Shown: in pieces, positions 7,854 to 16,801 of the stretch
Numbering within the stretch: the stretch's first letter is position 1
Layout of the letters: each line of letters opens with the position of its first letter
Assembly: GCF_003075045.1 (NCBI RefSeq)
Contig: NZ_QCZD01000001.1
Location: 1 to 64,000, forward strand
Reading direction: 5' to 3'
Source of the DNA: Maribacter litoralis
GTDB taxonomy: Bacteria; Bacteroidota; Bacteroidia; Flavobacteriales; Flavobacteriaceae
Length of the DNA: 64,000 nucleotides
Translations under genes and position numbers: made by a program
Notes under the pieces: model-generated
Seen by the model: the letters and a program-made list of their open reading frames with translations, nothing else
Database searches by the model: none
Told to the model about the DNA's origin: nothing

Positions 7854-8283
7854 GCTTAGAATTTAACTCGTTGCAATAAAGATCGTCCATAGTAGCCTTT
7901 AATTGTAAAAGCATTTTTTTAAAGGACATTTCTTTCGTTACAAAACGAGTGGCACCCATTTCTAAAATTTTACTCCGGTCTCTCTCAGAAGAAGACGTAG
8001 AATAAATTACGACAGGTATTTTACTTAACAGTGTATTTTTCTTTAAAACTGATAAACATTCAAACCCATTCATTATAGGCATGTTCAAATCTAAAAAAAT
8101 GATTTTGGGTACAATACCGTTAGTAATGGTGGAGAGCAAATAGGTAACAAGCACTTCTCCGTTGTGAAAAAGTTTCATGTTAATACCAGGAAATATTTCA
8201 TTCATGGCATCAGAAAAGAACATTCTGTCATCTTCATCGTCATCTGCGTAGGCTAAGGGGCTAAAAAAACTATAGTCTATCAT
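7846..8283 (-). CDS. Stand-alone response regulator receiver protein
   Basis: This is a 145-aa receiver-only protein: YADDDEDDR at residues 12-20, IIFLDLNMPIMNGFE around the phospho-acceptor, IYSTS at the switch and FVTKEMS with the conserved lysine. It is convergent with the previous receiver gene, overlapping by 8 bp, and belongs to the same class as 7416-7853 (Rcp1-like receivers with IFLDLxMPxMxGF). It is likely controlled by one of the several hybrid or cytosolic kinases of such genomes; none is adjacent here. Confidence 0.88.
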   Translation of the reverse strand: MIDYSFFSPLAYADDDEDDRMFFSDAMNEIFPGINMKLFHNGEVLVTYLLSTITNGIVPKIIFLDLNMPIMNGFECLSVLKKNTLLSKIPVVIYSTSSSERDRSKILEMGATRFVTKEMSFKKMLLQLKATMDDLYCNELNSKLI

Positions 8284-8763
8284 AATAAATAATTTGTTAA
8301 AGCCTTGCAGCCCAATTTCTTATAAAGTTATCGTTTAAAATGTAGTTCTAATAACAATATCAAATAAACCTGTAACTGTTTTGCGCAGAAATATTTATGG
8401 AGTTGAATTTTTTTGCTCATCTTTCAGAGCAACCTGTTTTAGGGCTATTCCATGCATTCCCTATATTCTCTTATTTAAATTTTTATTGATGTATTTGGTT
8501 TAATAATAGATTAAACAACTTTTACATGCTATATGTAGACCATAATTTCGTCATTTTATTTATCCGAGTAAATAAAATGTTAAAAAAAAATTATCAAAAT
8601 GGAAATTTAAGGGCGTCTTGATTAGGAATGACAAATTTTAGATACTATATTATTAGTGAAATGCCATAAATCATTAAATTTTTCTCAAGAATGTCTATAA
8701 AACTTAAATTGATTGCTTAGAATAGAAAGGAATTGTTGATAATTCCATTAAATTCTTTACTAG
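8284..8763. other. 480-bp intergenic region upstream of the sigma factor; perfect palindrome at 8552-8579
   Basis: No gene is visible. The region holds the promoters of the divergent receiver and sigma genes. It includes the perfect inverted repeat CATTTTATTTA/TAAATAAAATG (8552-8562/8569-8579, loop TCCGAG), about 185 bp before the sigma start. It has A-runs and not T-runs after it on the plus strand, so an operator or leader structure is more likely than a terminator. Confidence 0.4.
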
Positions 8764-9405
8764 ATGCAAAAACGTAATAAACATGGTTTAGCTGTAAATT
8801 CCGATTTTGGAATGGATTCAGCGTCTGAAAAGATTCCGAAATCAGGAAATCAAAAAGTTTTTGTTGTCAAGAATACTGAGACGGTAATCTGGAAAAAACT
8901 AATTGATGGTGATGAGTCTGCACTTGGTGATTTATACAATATATATGTAGACTGTTTATTTAGCTATGGTATAAATTGTACTAAAGACAGAACGTATGTT
9001 ATGGATTGTATTCATGACCTATTCGTTGATTTGTATAAGTACAGAGAAAACTTATCAATGACAGATAATGTAAAGTACTATCTGTTCAGAAGTTTAAAGA
9101 GAAAAATTAATCGAAAATACGCGACTAAAACAATTTCGGTTACAGAAGAATATCAATATTCTTTAAATGAACAAACAAGAAATTATACTACTTCTTGTGA
9201 AGAAGAAATCATTAAAAAAGAAAGGCTCACCGAAAAGCGAATGGTTTTAGCAAATGCGTTGGAGTCATTAACTAAAAAACAAAGAAGAGGTCTTTTCCTA
9301 AGATTTAACCAAGATAAGAGTTACGAAGAAATTTCTGAAATTATGGAAGTTTCTGTACAGACCGCTAGAACTATAGTTTATAGGGCTTTGAAAGCTTTAA
9401 GATAA
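8764..9405 (+). CDS. ECF-type RNA polymerase sigma factor of a SusCD locus
   Basis: This 213-aa sigma-70 family protein has an approx. 40-residue N-terminal extension, then region 2 (ESALGDLYNIYVDCLFSYG ... MDCIHDLFVDLYKYR) and region 4 (LTKKQRRGLFLRFNQDKSY, EEISEIMEVSVQTARTIVYR). Region 3 is absent, as in ECF factors. It stands first in the order sigma, FecR, STN-type SusC, SusD, the classical cell-surface signalling cascade of Bacteroidota: ligand on SusC relieves the anti-sigma and the factor drives the locus. A 118-bp gap separates it from the FecR gene. Confidence 0.92.
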   Translation: MQKRNKHGLAVNSDFGMDSASEKIPKSGNQKVFVVKNTETVIWKKLIDGDESALGDLYNIYVDCLFSYGINCTKDRTYVMDCIHDLFVDLYKYRENLSMTDNVKYYLFRSLKRKINRKYATKTISVTEEYQYSLNEQTRNYTTSCEEEIIKKERLTEKRMVLANALESLTKKQRRGLFLRFNQDKSYEEISEIMEVSVQTARTIVYRALKALR

Positions 9406-9523
9406 TTGTTTGTAATAATTTTCTCGTAATAACTGTCTATATAATTACATTTTCTTACTTATTATTTTAGAGTGCTATGATAAGGTTTTCAAAGAAACCA
9501 AATCATTAAATCAATACTTAACT

Positions 9524-10588
9524 ATGGAAAAAATAAATCCTAAAAATATCAATTTTTCATCTATGACTGAAGAGGAGACTTCAGCATTGAAAAAAAGGAT
9601 TTTCAATACAGTACACCAAAAGAAAACTAAGAAAAGAAATTTTTGGTTTTCTGGCTTAGCGGCAGCTTGTTTAATAGGTTGTATAGGCTTAACCTTTTAT
9701 TATTACAACATCGTTAATGTTGAAAGTTCAATAACAGATTTCGTTAATTCTACCGATGCCGATAATGACAGCCTTAAAGAAGGTGAAGTTGTACTTACTT
9801 TAGGAGAAGGCAATAGTTTAAAGATTAAAGAAGATGTTGCATCTGTAAATTATTCTAACACTGGTGAAAATGTAACTATTGGCGCAGATGAAGTAGTGAA
9901 CCAAAAGGCAACCAAAAATAAAAAGGCAGTATTCAATACGCTATCGGTGCCATATGGTAAGCGTTCAAACCTTACGCTTTCAGATGGTACGAAAGTGTGG
10001 CTTAATTCAGGTTCTAAATTGGTATATCCCATTGCTTTTAATGGAGATAAAAGAGAGGTATATATTGTTGGTGAAGCAATTTTTGATGTAACACATAACG
10101 AAAAGAAACCTTTTCATGTTATTTCAGATTATCAAGTAGTAGAGGTTTTAGGAACTGTTTTTGGAGTCACCAATTATCCCGATGAAAATGCAACCAATAC
10201 CATATTAAAAAGTGGTAGTGTTCAAATTAGCTTTAAAGATATAAACCAAGCTTCATCCCATACCGACAAAATGAAGATAACACCTGGTACTAAAGCAAGT
10301 TTTGATAAGAATAGCAAAAGTATTGTTTCTGAAAAAGTGAATGTAGACAATTACTTTTCTTGGAAAGAAGGTGTTCTGATTTTTAAGAACAATGACCTTC
10401 AATTTATCTTAAAACGTATTTCTCGTTATTACAATATTGATATCATTATTGACAATGAGAGTTTGGCTACCGAGACCTTTTCAGGTTACCTAGATTTAAA
10501 CGAAGATATTCTTTCCGTAATAAATAGTATTAAGGAAAGTACCAATATGGAATACATACAAACCGAAAATCAAATATTAATCAAGTAA
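9524..10588 (+). CDS. FecR-family anti-sigma factor
   Basis: This 354-aa inner-membrane protein has a cytoplasmic N-terminus of about 45 residues that would hold the sigma factor and one membrane helix (FWFSGLAAACLIGCIGLTFYY, about 44-64). The periplasmic FecR domain carries NLTLSDGTKVWLNSGSKL and VYIVGEAIFDV, followed by a C-terminal DUF4974 domain (FKNNDLQFILKRISRYYNI). It transmits the state of the SusC signalling domain to the ECF factor encoded just upstream. The N-terminal helix is short compared with some FecR proteins, but all parts are present. Confidence 0.92.
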   Translation: MEKINPKNINFSSMTEEETSALKKRIFNTVHQKKTKKRNFWFSGLAAACLIGCIGLTFYYYNIVNVESSITDFVNSTDADNDSLKEGEVVLTLGEGNSLKIKEDVASVNYSNTGENVTIGADEVVNQKATKNKKAVFNTLSVPYGKRSNLTLSDGTKVWLNSGSKLVYPIAFNGDKREVYIVGEAIFDVTHNEKKPFHVISDYQVVEVLGTVFGVTNYPDENATNTILKSGSVQISFKDINQASSHTDKMKITPGTKASFDKNSKSIVSEKVNVDNYFSWKEGVLIFKNNDLQFILKRISRYYNIDIIIDNESLATETFSGYLDLNEDILSVINSIKESTNMEYIQTENQILIK

Positions 10589-10645
10589 TACCAAACGCCA
10601 ATGAACTGAAAGCTTTTTTTTTTTGAAGTAGCAATAAATAAAAAA

Positions 10646-10704
10646 GCCAGAAGATGTTCCCGCATCTTCCGGCAATTAATTTCAATATTGCTGTTTTGCA
10701 GCAA
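10646..10704 (+). promoter_or_regulatory. Two hairpins in the susC leader
   Basis: Stem 1 is GCCAGAAGATG/CATCTTCCGGC (10646-10656/10663-10673), one mismatch, 6-nt loop. Stem 2 is TTGCTG/CAGCAA (10688-10693/10699-10704). Both lie between fecR and susC, the second only 23 bp before the susC ATG. Neither has a U-run, so they look like leader structures that set mRNA stability or susC translation, or a sigma-target region, more than terminators. Confidence 0.45.
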
Positions 10705-10727
10705 CATTAAATAACCAATACAAAAAT

Positions 10728-13700
10728 ATGAAAAATATCATACCAGTCGGAATTCTAACGATTATGAGAATATTTCTACTATTTATCGGAATAGGACTTT
10801 CATCAGTTTACGCTAATACTGTATTTGCTCAACAGAAAATACAGGTAGATGTAAAGAATATCTCTGTCGAAGAATTTTTCGAAAAAATTCAGAACACAAG
10901 TAACTATGTCTTTTTTTATAAGGATAATGTTATAAATACAGATAAAAAGATTTCGGTTAAACTGAAAGATGCCAAAATGAAAACCGTTTTGGAAAAAGCT
11001 TTCTCTAATACCGATCTAACGTATAAAATTATTGGCAATCAAGTAATTGTCAAGAAAATGCCCCCAAGTTCCCCCAATAATTCTTTATCAGAATTAAAGA
11101 CCGTTGTTCAAAATACAATTACAGGTACTGTTACCGATGCCACCGGAGAACCTTTACCAGGTGTAAATGTTTTGGTTAAAGGTACTACCGCGGGTACACA
11201 ATCAGATTTTGATGGTAACTATACCATCGATGTTACTGACGGTACTACATTGGTCTTTTCTTATATAGGTATGCTTACAAAAGAAGTATCTATAGATAAT
11301 AGATCGGTAGTAAATGTTGTATTGCAAGAAGATGTAGCTTCGTTAGATGAAGTAGTCGTTGTGGCATATGGAACATCTACCAAAGAATCTATTACAGGTT
11401 CTGTAGGTGTTGTAAAAAGTGAGGAGTTAGAACAAGTGCCCGTATCAACTTTTGAGCAAACATTAAGAGGTAGTACGGCAGGTCTACAGGCGAGTGCGGT
11501 AGATGGTGCCCCAGGTGGAAATACACAAGTTAGAATTAGGGGTATAGGTTCAATATCTGCTTCAAGTGAGCCATTATACGTAATTGATGGTATTCCTGTA
11601 CAGAACGGAAGTATCGGTACCATAGATAACGGTGGTAGTAGTACCAATGTTATGGCATCGATAAATCCTAATGATATTGCATCTATTTCAGTTTTAAAAG
11701 ATGCAGCTTCTACAGCAATCTATGGGTCTAGAGGTGCAAACGGTGTTATTTTAATTACCACAAAGTCTGGTAGTTCAGGTAAAGCTAAAATTACCCTGAA
11801 AACGCTTACCGGTTTCAACTCACAGGCATACAACAATATCTTAAAACCATTGAATGCAGCTGAGTATACAGAACTTTTTCTTGAAGGTTATGTAAACCTT
11901 GGAGATACTCCAGAAGAGGCTCAGGCGAGATTTGATGCTACTTTTCAGCAACTGATCGATCCGTCTACTGGTGAACCTACAGATACCAATTGGTTAGATG
12001 CAATAACTAGAACGGGAATTACCCAAAGTTATGACCTAAGTGCTAGTGGGGGTACCGACAATTTGAAGTATTTTTTCTCAGGAGCATACTATGATCAAGA
12101 AAACTATATTATTGGATCTGGTTTTAAAAGATTGAGTGCCCGTAGTAATATTGAATTTAAAGCGACGGATTACTTAACGGTGTCAAACAACATATCTGTT
12201 TCTAACAGTACAACTAATACGTTCTTTGATGGTGGTTCTTTTAACAACCCGTTTAAAAACTCTTTAGAGTTGTCGCCATTAATACCGATTTACGATGAAG
12301 AAGGTCGTTATAATGGAGAGCATGCCGATTATTTTCCTTTAGGAGGTGCTAACCCGGTTGGTTCTTTAAGTGGTGATGACCTATGGGAAAATAAGCAGTT
12401 TAGGGTGATCGATAATTTTGCGGTTTCTATTAAACCAATAAGAAATTTGACATTACGTTCGCAGCTGAATTTTGACTTATTAAGCTTAAATGAATCTCAA
12501 TATCAAAACCCAAGATATGGAGGAGGAAGAAACTCTGGTGGAATTGGGTATGAGGCAGATACCTCGGTTAAAACATTTGTAGGAACCCAAACTGCAGATT
12601 ATAATTTTAACTTGGGTAATGACCATAATTTTAATGTTCTAGGTGGCTTTGAAGCTCAAGAAACGGTGAGTGAATCTTTTAGTGCTTCTGGTACACAGTT
12701 TCCTAATCAAAGTTTAAGAACGCTAAATAGTGCCTCGGCAGAATTTTCTATAAGTGGATCAAAATCTGAATATACGTTCGTTTCTGCCTTTTCTAGAGCA
12801 AACTATAACTATGACAGTAAATATTTTCTATCTGCTAGTTTAAGAAGAGACGGTTCGTCTAGATTCGGAGCAGATAACAGATGGGGTACTTTTTATTCAT
12901 TTGGTGGTAGCTGGGTTGCCAGTAGAGAATCGTTTTTAGAAGATGCTGATTTTTTAGATCTACTTAAAGTTAGAAGTTCATGGGGTGTTACAGGTAATGC
13001 CGCTATTGGTAATTTTCCATCACAAGGGCTTTATGTATATGGTCAAGATTATGACGGTGATCCCGGTGGTAGTCCAAGCCAAATTGCTAACCCTGATCTA
13101 ACTTGGGAGAGTCAGCAGAATTTTAACGTAGGTGTAGATTTTGGAATATTTTCAAAAATAAGCGGTACGTTAGAATATTTTGAACGTACTTCTTCGGATC
13201 TAATTTTAAATGTACCAATTACCTTAACCTCTGGTTTCTCTTCATTGACCCAAAACTTTGGTGAAATGAAAAACTCAGGTTTTGAAATTTCAATGAATGC
13301 AGATATCATTAGCAATGATAATTTTAATTGGAATGTTGGGTTCAATACCACCTTTTTAAAGAATGAAATTACTGAACTTACAGATGACTTTACAGATGGT
13401 GCGTATAGAAGGCAAGAAGGTGAAGACTTTCAATCGTTTTATTTATACGGCTGGGCAGGTGTAAACCAAGAAAATGGGGAACCACAATGGTATACCGATG
13501 CAACAAAGACAACGATAACCAATGATATTAGTGAAGCCGAACGCTTTTTAGATGATAAATCTGCTACTCCAGAGTTTTTTGGTGGTTTCAATACCATGGT
13601 TTCTTATAAGGATTTTAGTCTAAGTGCCAACTTTATCTATTCTTATGGCAATTATATTTTTGATTCTAGGGCAAGAGGTACTTTAGGTGATGGTAGACTT

Positions 13701-14066
13701 ACACCAAGAAGTACGGCCGACTTTATTTATGATAATAGGTGGCAACCTGGTTCAACAGATGCCTTAGTGCCTCAGTTTGTTTGGGGTGGTCGTAACGGTA
13801 GTAATGAAGCAAACCAATCAAGATGGTTGTATGACGGTAGTTATATTCGTTTAAGGGATTTAACGGTTGCCTACAATTTCAACGAAGATATTACTTCGCT
13901 GTTAGGCTTGAATTCAATGCGATTGTATGCTAGGGGAACGAATATTCTAACTTTTGTAAAAGAGGATATCCTATACATTGATCCAGAGCAAGGAATTAAT
14001 GGTAGTTACACAGGGCAGACACCTGCAGTGAAAACTATTTCCATTGGTTTAGATATTCAACTTTAA
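10728..14066 (+). CDS. SusC/RagA-type TonB-dependent transporter with STN signalling domain
   Basis: This 1112-aa outer-membrane protein imports a ligand captured by its SusD partner, using TonB energy. Order: signal peptide (about 1-35, ending VFAQQ), STN secretin/TonB domain (about 36-110, IQVDVKNISVEEFFEKIQN), carboxypeptidase-like repeat (ITGTVTDATGEPLPGVNVLV), plug with LDEVVVVAYGT, SVLKDAASTAIYGSRGANGV, then the beta-barrel. The STN domain marks it as a transducer that talks to the FecR protein encoded upstream. SusD follows with no gap. The substrate cannot be read from the sequence; neighbouring enzymes act on peptide or amide bonds and not on sugars. Confidence 0.95.
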   Translation: MKNIIPVGILTIMRIFLLFIGIGLSSVYANTVFAQQKIQVDVKNISVEEFFEKIQNTSNYVFFYKDNVINTDKKISVKLKDAKMKTVLEKAFSNTDLTYKIIGNQVIVKKMPPSSPNNSLSELKTVVQNTITGTVTDATGEPLPGVNVLVKGTTAGTQSDFDGNYTIDVTDGTTLVFSYIGMLTKEVSIDNRSVVNVVLQEDVASLDEVVVVAYGTSTKESITGSVGVVKSEELEQVPVSTFEQTLRGSTAGLQASAVDGAPGGNTQVRIRGIGSISASSEPLYVIDGIPVQNGSIGTIDNGGSSTNVMASINPNDIASISVLKDAASTAIYGSRGANGVILITTKSGSSGKAKITLKTLTGFNSQAYNNILKPLNAAEYTELFLEGYVNLGDTPEEAQARFDATFQQLIDPSTGEPTDTNWLDAITRTGITQSYDLSASGGTDNLKYFFSGAYYDQENYIIGSGFKRLSARSNIEFKATDYLTVSNNISVSNSTTNTFFDGGSFNNPFKNSLELSPLIPIYDEEGRYNGEHADYFPLGGANPVGSLSGDDLWENKQFRVIDNFAVSIKPIRNLTLRSQLNFDLLSLNESQYQNPRYGGGRNSGGIGYEADTSVKTFVGTQTADYNFNLGNDHNFNVLGGFEAQETVSESFSASGTQFPNQSLRTLNSASAEFSISGSKSEYTFVSAFSRANYNYDSKYFLSASLRRDGSSRFGADNRWGTFYSFGGSWVASRESFLEDADFLDLLKVRSSWGVTGNAAIGNFPSQGLYVYGQDYDGDPGGSPSQIANPDLTWESQQNFNVGVDFGIFSKISGTLEYFERTSSDLILNVPITLTSGFSSLTQNFGEMKNSGFEISMNADIISNDNFNWNVGFNTTFLKNEITELTDDFTDGAYRRQEGEDFQSFYLYGWAGVNQENGEPQWYTDATKTTITNDISEAERFLDDKSATPEFFGGFNTMVSYKDFSLSANFIYSYGNYIFDSRARGTLGDGRLTPRSTADFIYDNRWQPGSTDALVPQFVWGGRNGSNEANQSRWLYDGSYIRLRDLTVAYNFNEDITSLLGLNSMRLYARGTNILTFVKEDILYIDPEQGINGSYTGQTPAVKTISIGLDIQL

Positions 14067-15482
14067 ATGATGAAACACATGAAAACATATAAAATATTCA
14101 TATTAGCGATATTGGCTGGACTCGTATTCTCCTGTTCAGACTCTTTTTTAGAACTTACTCCGCAACAATCTGTTGCGGATACTGACGCCTTGTTAGACCT
14201 TGATGGTTATGAATCTTCTATTACCGGTATTTACAACAAACTATCCGGTTCAGAATACTATGGGCGGTACATGATTATGATACCAGATGTATTGGCAGAT
14301 GACGTTAAACAAAATAGTCAGGCAAATAGAATTGTAGATTATGCTGAGCATATTCAAAGAGTATCAGATGGTCAGGCATTGGCTCTTTGGGGCAGTGCTT
14401 ATGAAGGTATCAATGCAGCCAATGCCATTATAAATTCCGAGACAATTTTGGCAGATGCTGTTGTAGATGATCAAAATCACATTATTGGTGAGGCTTACGC
14501 GTTAAGAGGTCTTATATATTTTGATTTGGTACGCATGTTTGCTCAGCAGTATAATTACACTTCAGACGCCAGCCATTTAGGTGTACCTATTGTTTTAAAT
14601 TTTGATTTAGAAAGCGAACCGGCTAGAAGTACCGTAGCAGAAGTGTACGAGCAGATTATTTCTGATATGACTACCGGTATATCTCTAATGAGCGATTCTT
14701 CTAGAAGTGGTAATTCAAATACCTTGTCTCCAACTGCTACAAGGGCATTATTGGCAAAGGTGTATTTGTTTAAGGAAGATTGGAACAATGCGGAAGCTAT
14801 GGCTACTAGTGTTATAGAGTCAGGAGATTACAGTTTGATCTCTAATGATAATTATTATGACCTATGGACTACTGACAATAGCTCTGAATCAATTTTTGAA
14901 ATATCTATGACCGAAACGGACAATGTTGGCGGTAATGGTATCGCAGGACTGTATTTACAAGCTGGTTATGGAGATTACCTTCCTTCAAATGATGTAGTTG
15001 ATCTTTATACAGAAAATGATGCGCGTTTAAGCACTTTTGAAGTTGATCCCTTGTTAACTGGAGAATTTGCTCCGTACAGAATGATCAAATATGCGGACAT
15101 CAATGGATTTGATAACGTGAAAATTGTAAGACTTGCTGAAATGTACTTGATACGTGCAGAGGCAAGAGCTGAAATTGGTACTGATATAGCAGGAGCACAA
15201 GATGATTTGGATATGGTACGTCAACGTGCAGTGGCAGATGAGCCGGATAATTCAGATACTGGTGATGCCCTAAAAGATGCAATATTTTTAGAAAGAAGGT
15301 TAGAATTAGCCTTTGAAGGGCATCGATTATGGGATTTGATGCGTAATCAAATGGATATTGTTAGAACCAACTGTACCGCACAAACGTGTTTAATTCCTTA
15401 CGGAGCAGATACTGTGATTATGCCAATACCACAAGATGAGACAGATGTCAATCCTAATATTGAGCAGAATCCCGGGTATTAA
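14067..15482 (+). CDS. SusD/RagB-type surface lipoprotein
   Basis: This 471-aa lipoprotein has a signal peptide ending LVFSCSDSFLELTPQQS, so the mature protein is anchored through the cysteine near residue 23. N-terminal SusD-like domain and C-terminal RagB/SusD domain with the family ending LERRLELAFEGHRLWDL and PIPQDETDVNPNIEQNPGY are complete. It forms the lid of the SusC channel and binds the ligand. Its ATG touches the SusC stop codon; a second ATG follows at once, so either may start translation. Confidence 0.95.
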   Translation: MMKHMKTYKIFILAILAGLVFSCSDSFLELTPQQSVADTDALLDLDGYESSITGIYNKLSGSEYYGRYMIMIPDVLADDVKQNSQANRIVDYAEHIQRVSDGQALALWGSAYEGINAANAIINSETILADAVVDDQNHIIGEAYALRGLIYFDLVRMFAQQYNYTSDASHLGVPIVLNFDLESEPARSTVAEVYEQIISDMTTGISLMSDSSRSGNSNTLSPTATRALLAKVYLFKEDWNNAEAMATSVIESGDYSLISNDNYYDLWTTDNSSESIFEISMTETDNVGGNGIAGLYLQAGYGDYLPSNDVVDLYTENDARLSTFEVDPLLTGEFAPYRMIKYADINGFDNVKIVRLAEMYLIRAEARAEIGTDIAGAQDDLDMVRQRAVADEPDNSDTGDALKDAIFLERRLELAFEGHRLWDLMRNQMDIVRTNCTAQTCLIPYGADTVIMPIPQDETDVNPNIEQNPGY

Positions 15483-15513
15483 TTTACCGGATAATTTGTT
15501 TGTTAGCTTTAGA

Positions 15514-15549
15514 ACACATTGAGAGACTTTAATGTTTCTCTCAATGTGT
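15514..15549 (+). promoter_or_regulatory. Perfect intercistronic hairpin after susD
   Basis: ACACATTGAGAGA (15514-15526) and TCTCTCAATGTGT (15537-15549) form a perfect 13-bp stem with a 10-nt loop. It sits 32 bp after susD and about 50 bp before the dipeptidase gene. It is not followed by a T-run, so partial termination or RNA processing that stabilises susCD over the enzyme genes is more likely than full termination. Confidence 0.5.
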
Positions 15550-15599
15550 ACTTATCTATAATTAATTAGGATTTTTTTACTTTAAAAATCAAGAAATAT

Positions 15600-16754
15600 A
15601 TGGACACACAACGTAGAAATCTTGCGAAATTATTTTCGTTAGGTACTATCTTTCCTGGTCAAGCTGCCTATTCGTTAAATTCCATTTTAGAATCTATTGA
15701 TATGGATTCAAACGAAGAATTAACTGATCAATTGGTGAAAAACCTTGGGGAAAAAGGAATAGAAAAATTATACAAAAATGCTATCGTAAATGATGGCTTG
15801 ATCATTTCACGAAATTGGAATCAAGATTCGTTCAAAGCACTTGCAGAATCTGGTTATACCGGTTTCAATGCCTCTGTAGATTCGGGAAATTTAGAGAAGG
15901 GACTTAAAAACTTACATAATTGGCAAACCATCATCAAAGAAAATCCAGATCGATTGATTTTGGGTACAAGTGCCGATGATTATAATAGAGCCAAAAAAGA
16001 AGGTAAAGTAGTAGTAATGCTTGGTTTTCAAAATTCAACTATGCTCGGTAGATCAATCAAGAATTTAGATAAGCTATATGAAGCCGGAATGCGTTGGATG
16101 CAGTTGACCTATAATCAACGTAACTATTTAGGAGATGGTAGTACAGAGCGTACCAATTGTGGTTTATCCGATTTTGGTATAGAGGTAGTAAACCGTATGA
16201 ACGAGCTGGGTATTATGATAGATTTATCTCATTGTGGAGAGCAGACCACTAACGATGGTATAGCGTTCAGTAAATCGCCGGTTTCCATTAACCATTCTAT
16301 GTGCGAGGCATTACATAAAAATCATCCACGTTCTAAAACAGATGAACAGATAAAGGCAATGGCAGATAAGGGAGGTATTATCGGTATTATCTGTTTAGGA
16401 TATATGATCGGGCCTAACCTAGGTACAGATACCACATTGGAAACTTATGTAGATCACATTGATCATGCTGTTAAAATAGGGGGAATTGACCATGTAGGTT
16501 TGGCATCTGATTTTGCTATACAAGGTTTGGAAGCTACTGGTGCTACACGAGAAAATTGGTATGTACCAAGACTTACCAGATTTAAACCTTCATACAAAGT
16601 ACAATGGCCACCATGGATCCCTGAACTAGATAAGCCAGATAGATATTTACAAGTAGCCAAAATCCTTGACAAAAGAGGATATAGTACTGGAGATATAGAG
16701 AAAATACTGGGTCAAAATTGGTTGAGATTTTATAAAGAAACATTAAAACCATAG
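15600..16754 (+). CDS. Peptidase M19 (renal dipeptidase) family protein with altered metal site
   Basis: M19 enzymes are zinc dipeptidases that also accept a D-residue at the C-terminal position. The later part of the fold is well kept: IDLSHCG (His near 211), SINHSMCEALHKNHPRS (His near 232) and HVGLASDF. The residues of the other zinc site are missing: the usual DGHxD is DGLIIS (65-70), the bridging Glu is Gln (LGFQNS, near 144), and the substrate-binding His is Tyr (QLTYN, near 171). It may hold one metal or have another reaction. The N-terminus QRRNLAKLFSLG looks like a twin-arginine signal. ATG at 15600 is the only good start. Confidence 0.85.
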   Translation: MDTQRRNLAKLFSLGTIFPGQAAYSLNSILESIDMDSNEELTDQLVKNLGEKGIEKLYKNAIVNDGLIISRNWNQDSFKALAESGYTGFNASVDSGNLEKGLKNLHNWQTIIKENPDRLILGTSADDYNRAKKEGKVVVMLGFQNSTMLGRSIKNLDKLYEAGMRWMQLTYNQRNYLGDGSTERTNCGLSDFGIEVVNRMNELGIMIDLSHCGEQTTNDGIAFSKSPVSINHSMCEALHKNHPRSKTDEQIKAMADKGGIIGIICLGYMIGPNLGTDTTLETYVDHIDHAVKIGGIDHVGLASDFAIQGLEATGATRENWYVPRLTRFKPSYKVQWPPWIPELDKPDRYLQVAKILDKRGYSTGDIEKILGQNWLRFYKETLKP

Positions 16755-16801
16755 TCCTAAGCATTCAAAAAAATACAGAATTATCAAACCAATCCTAAAG
16801 T

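Noticed and set aside
8552-8579. Palindrome as a terminator
   Set aside because: AT-only stem followed by A and not T on the plus strand, and no gene ends before it in either direction.
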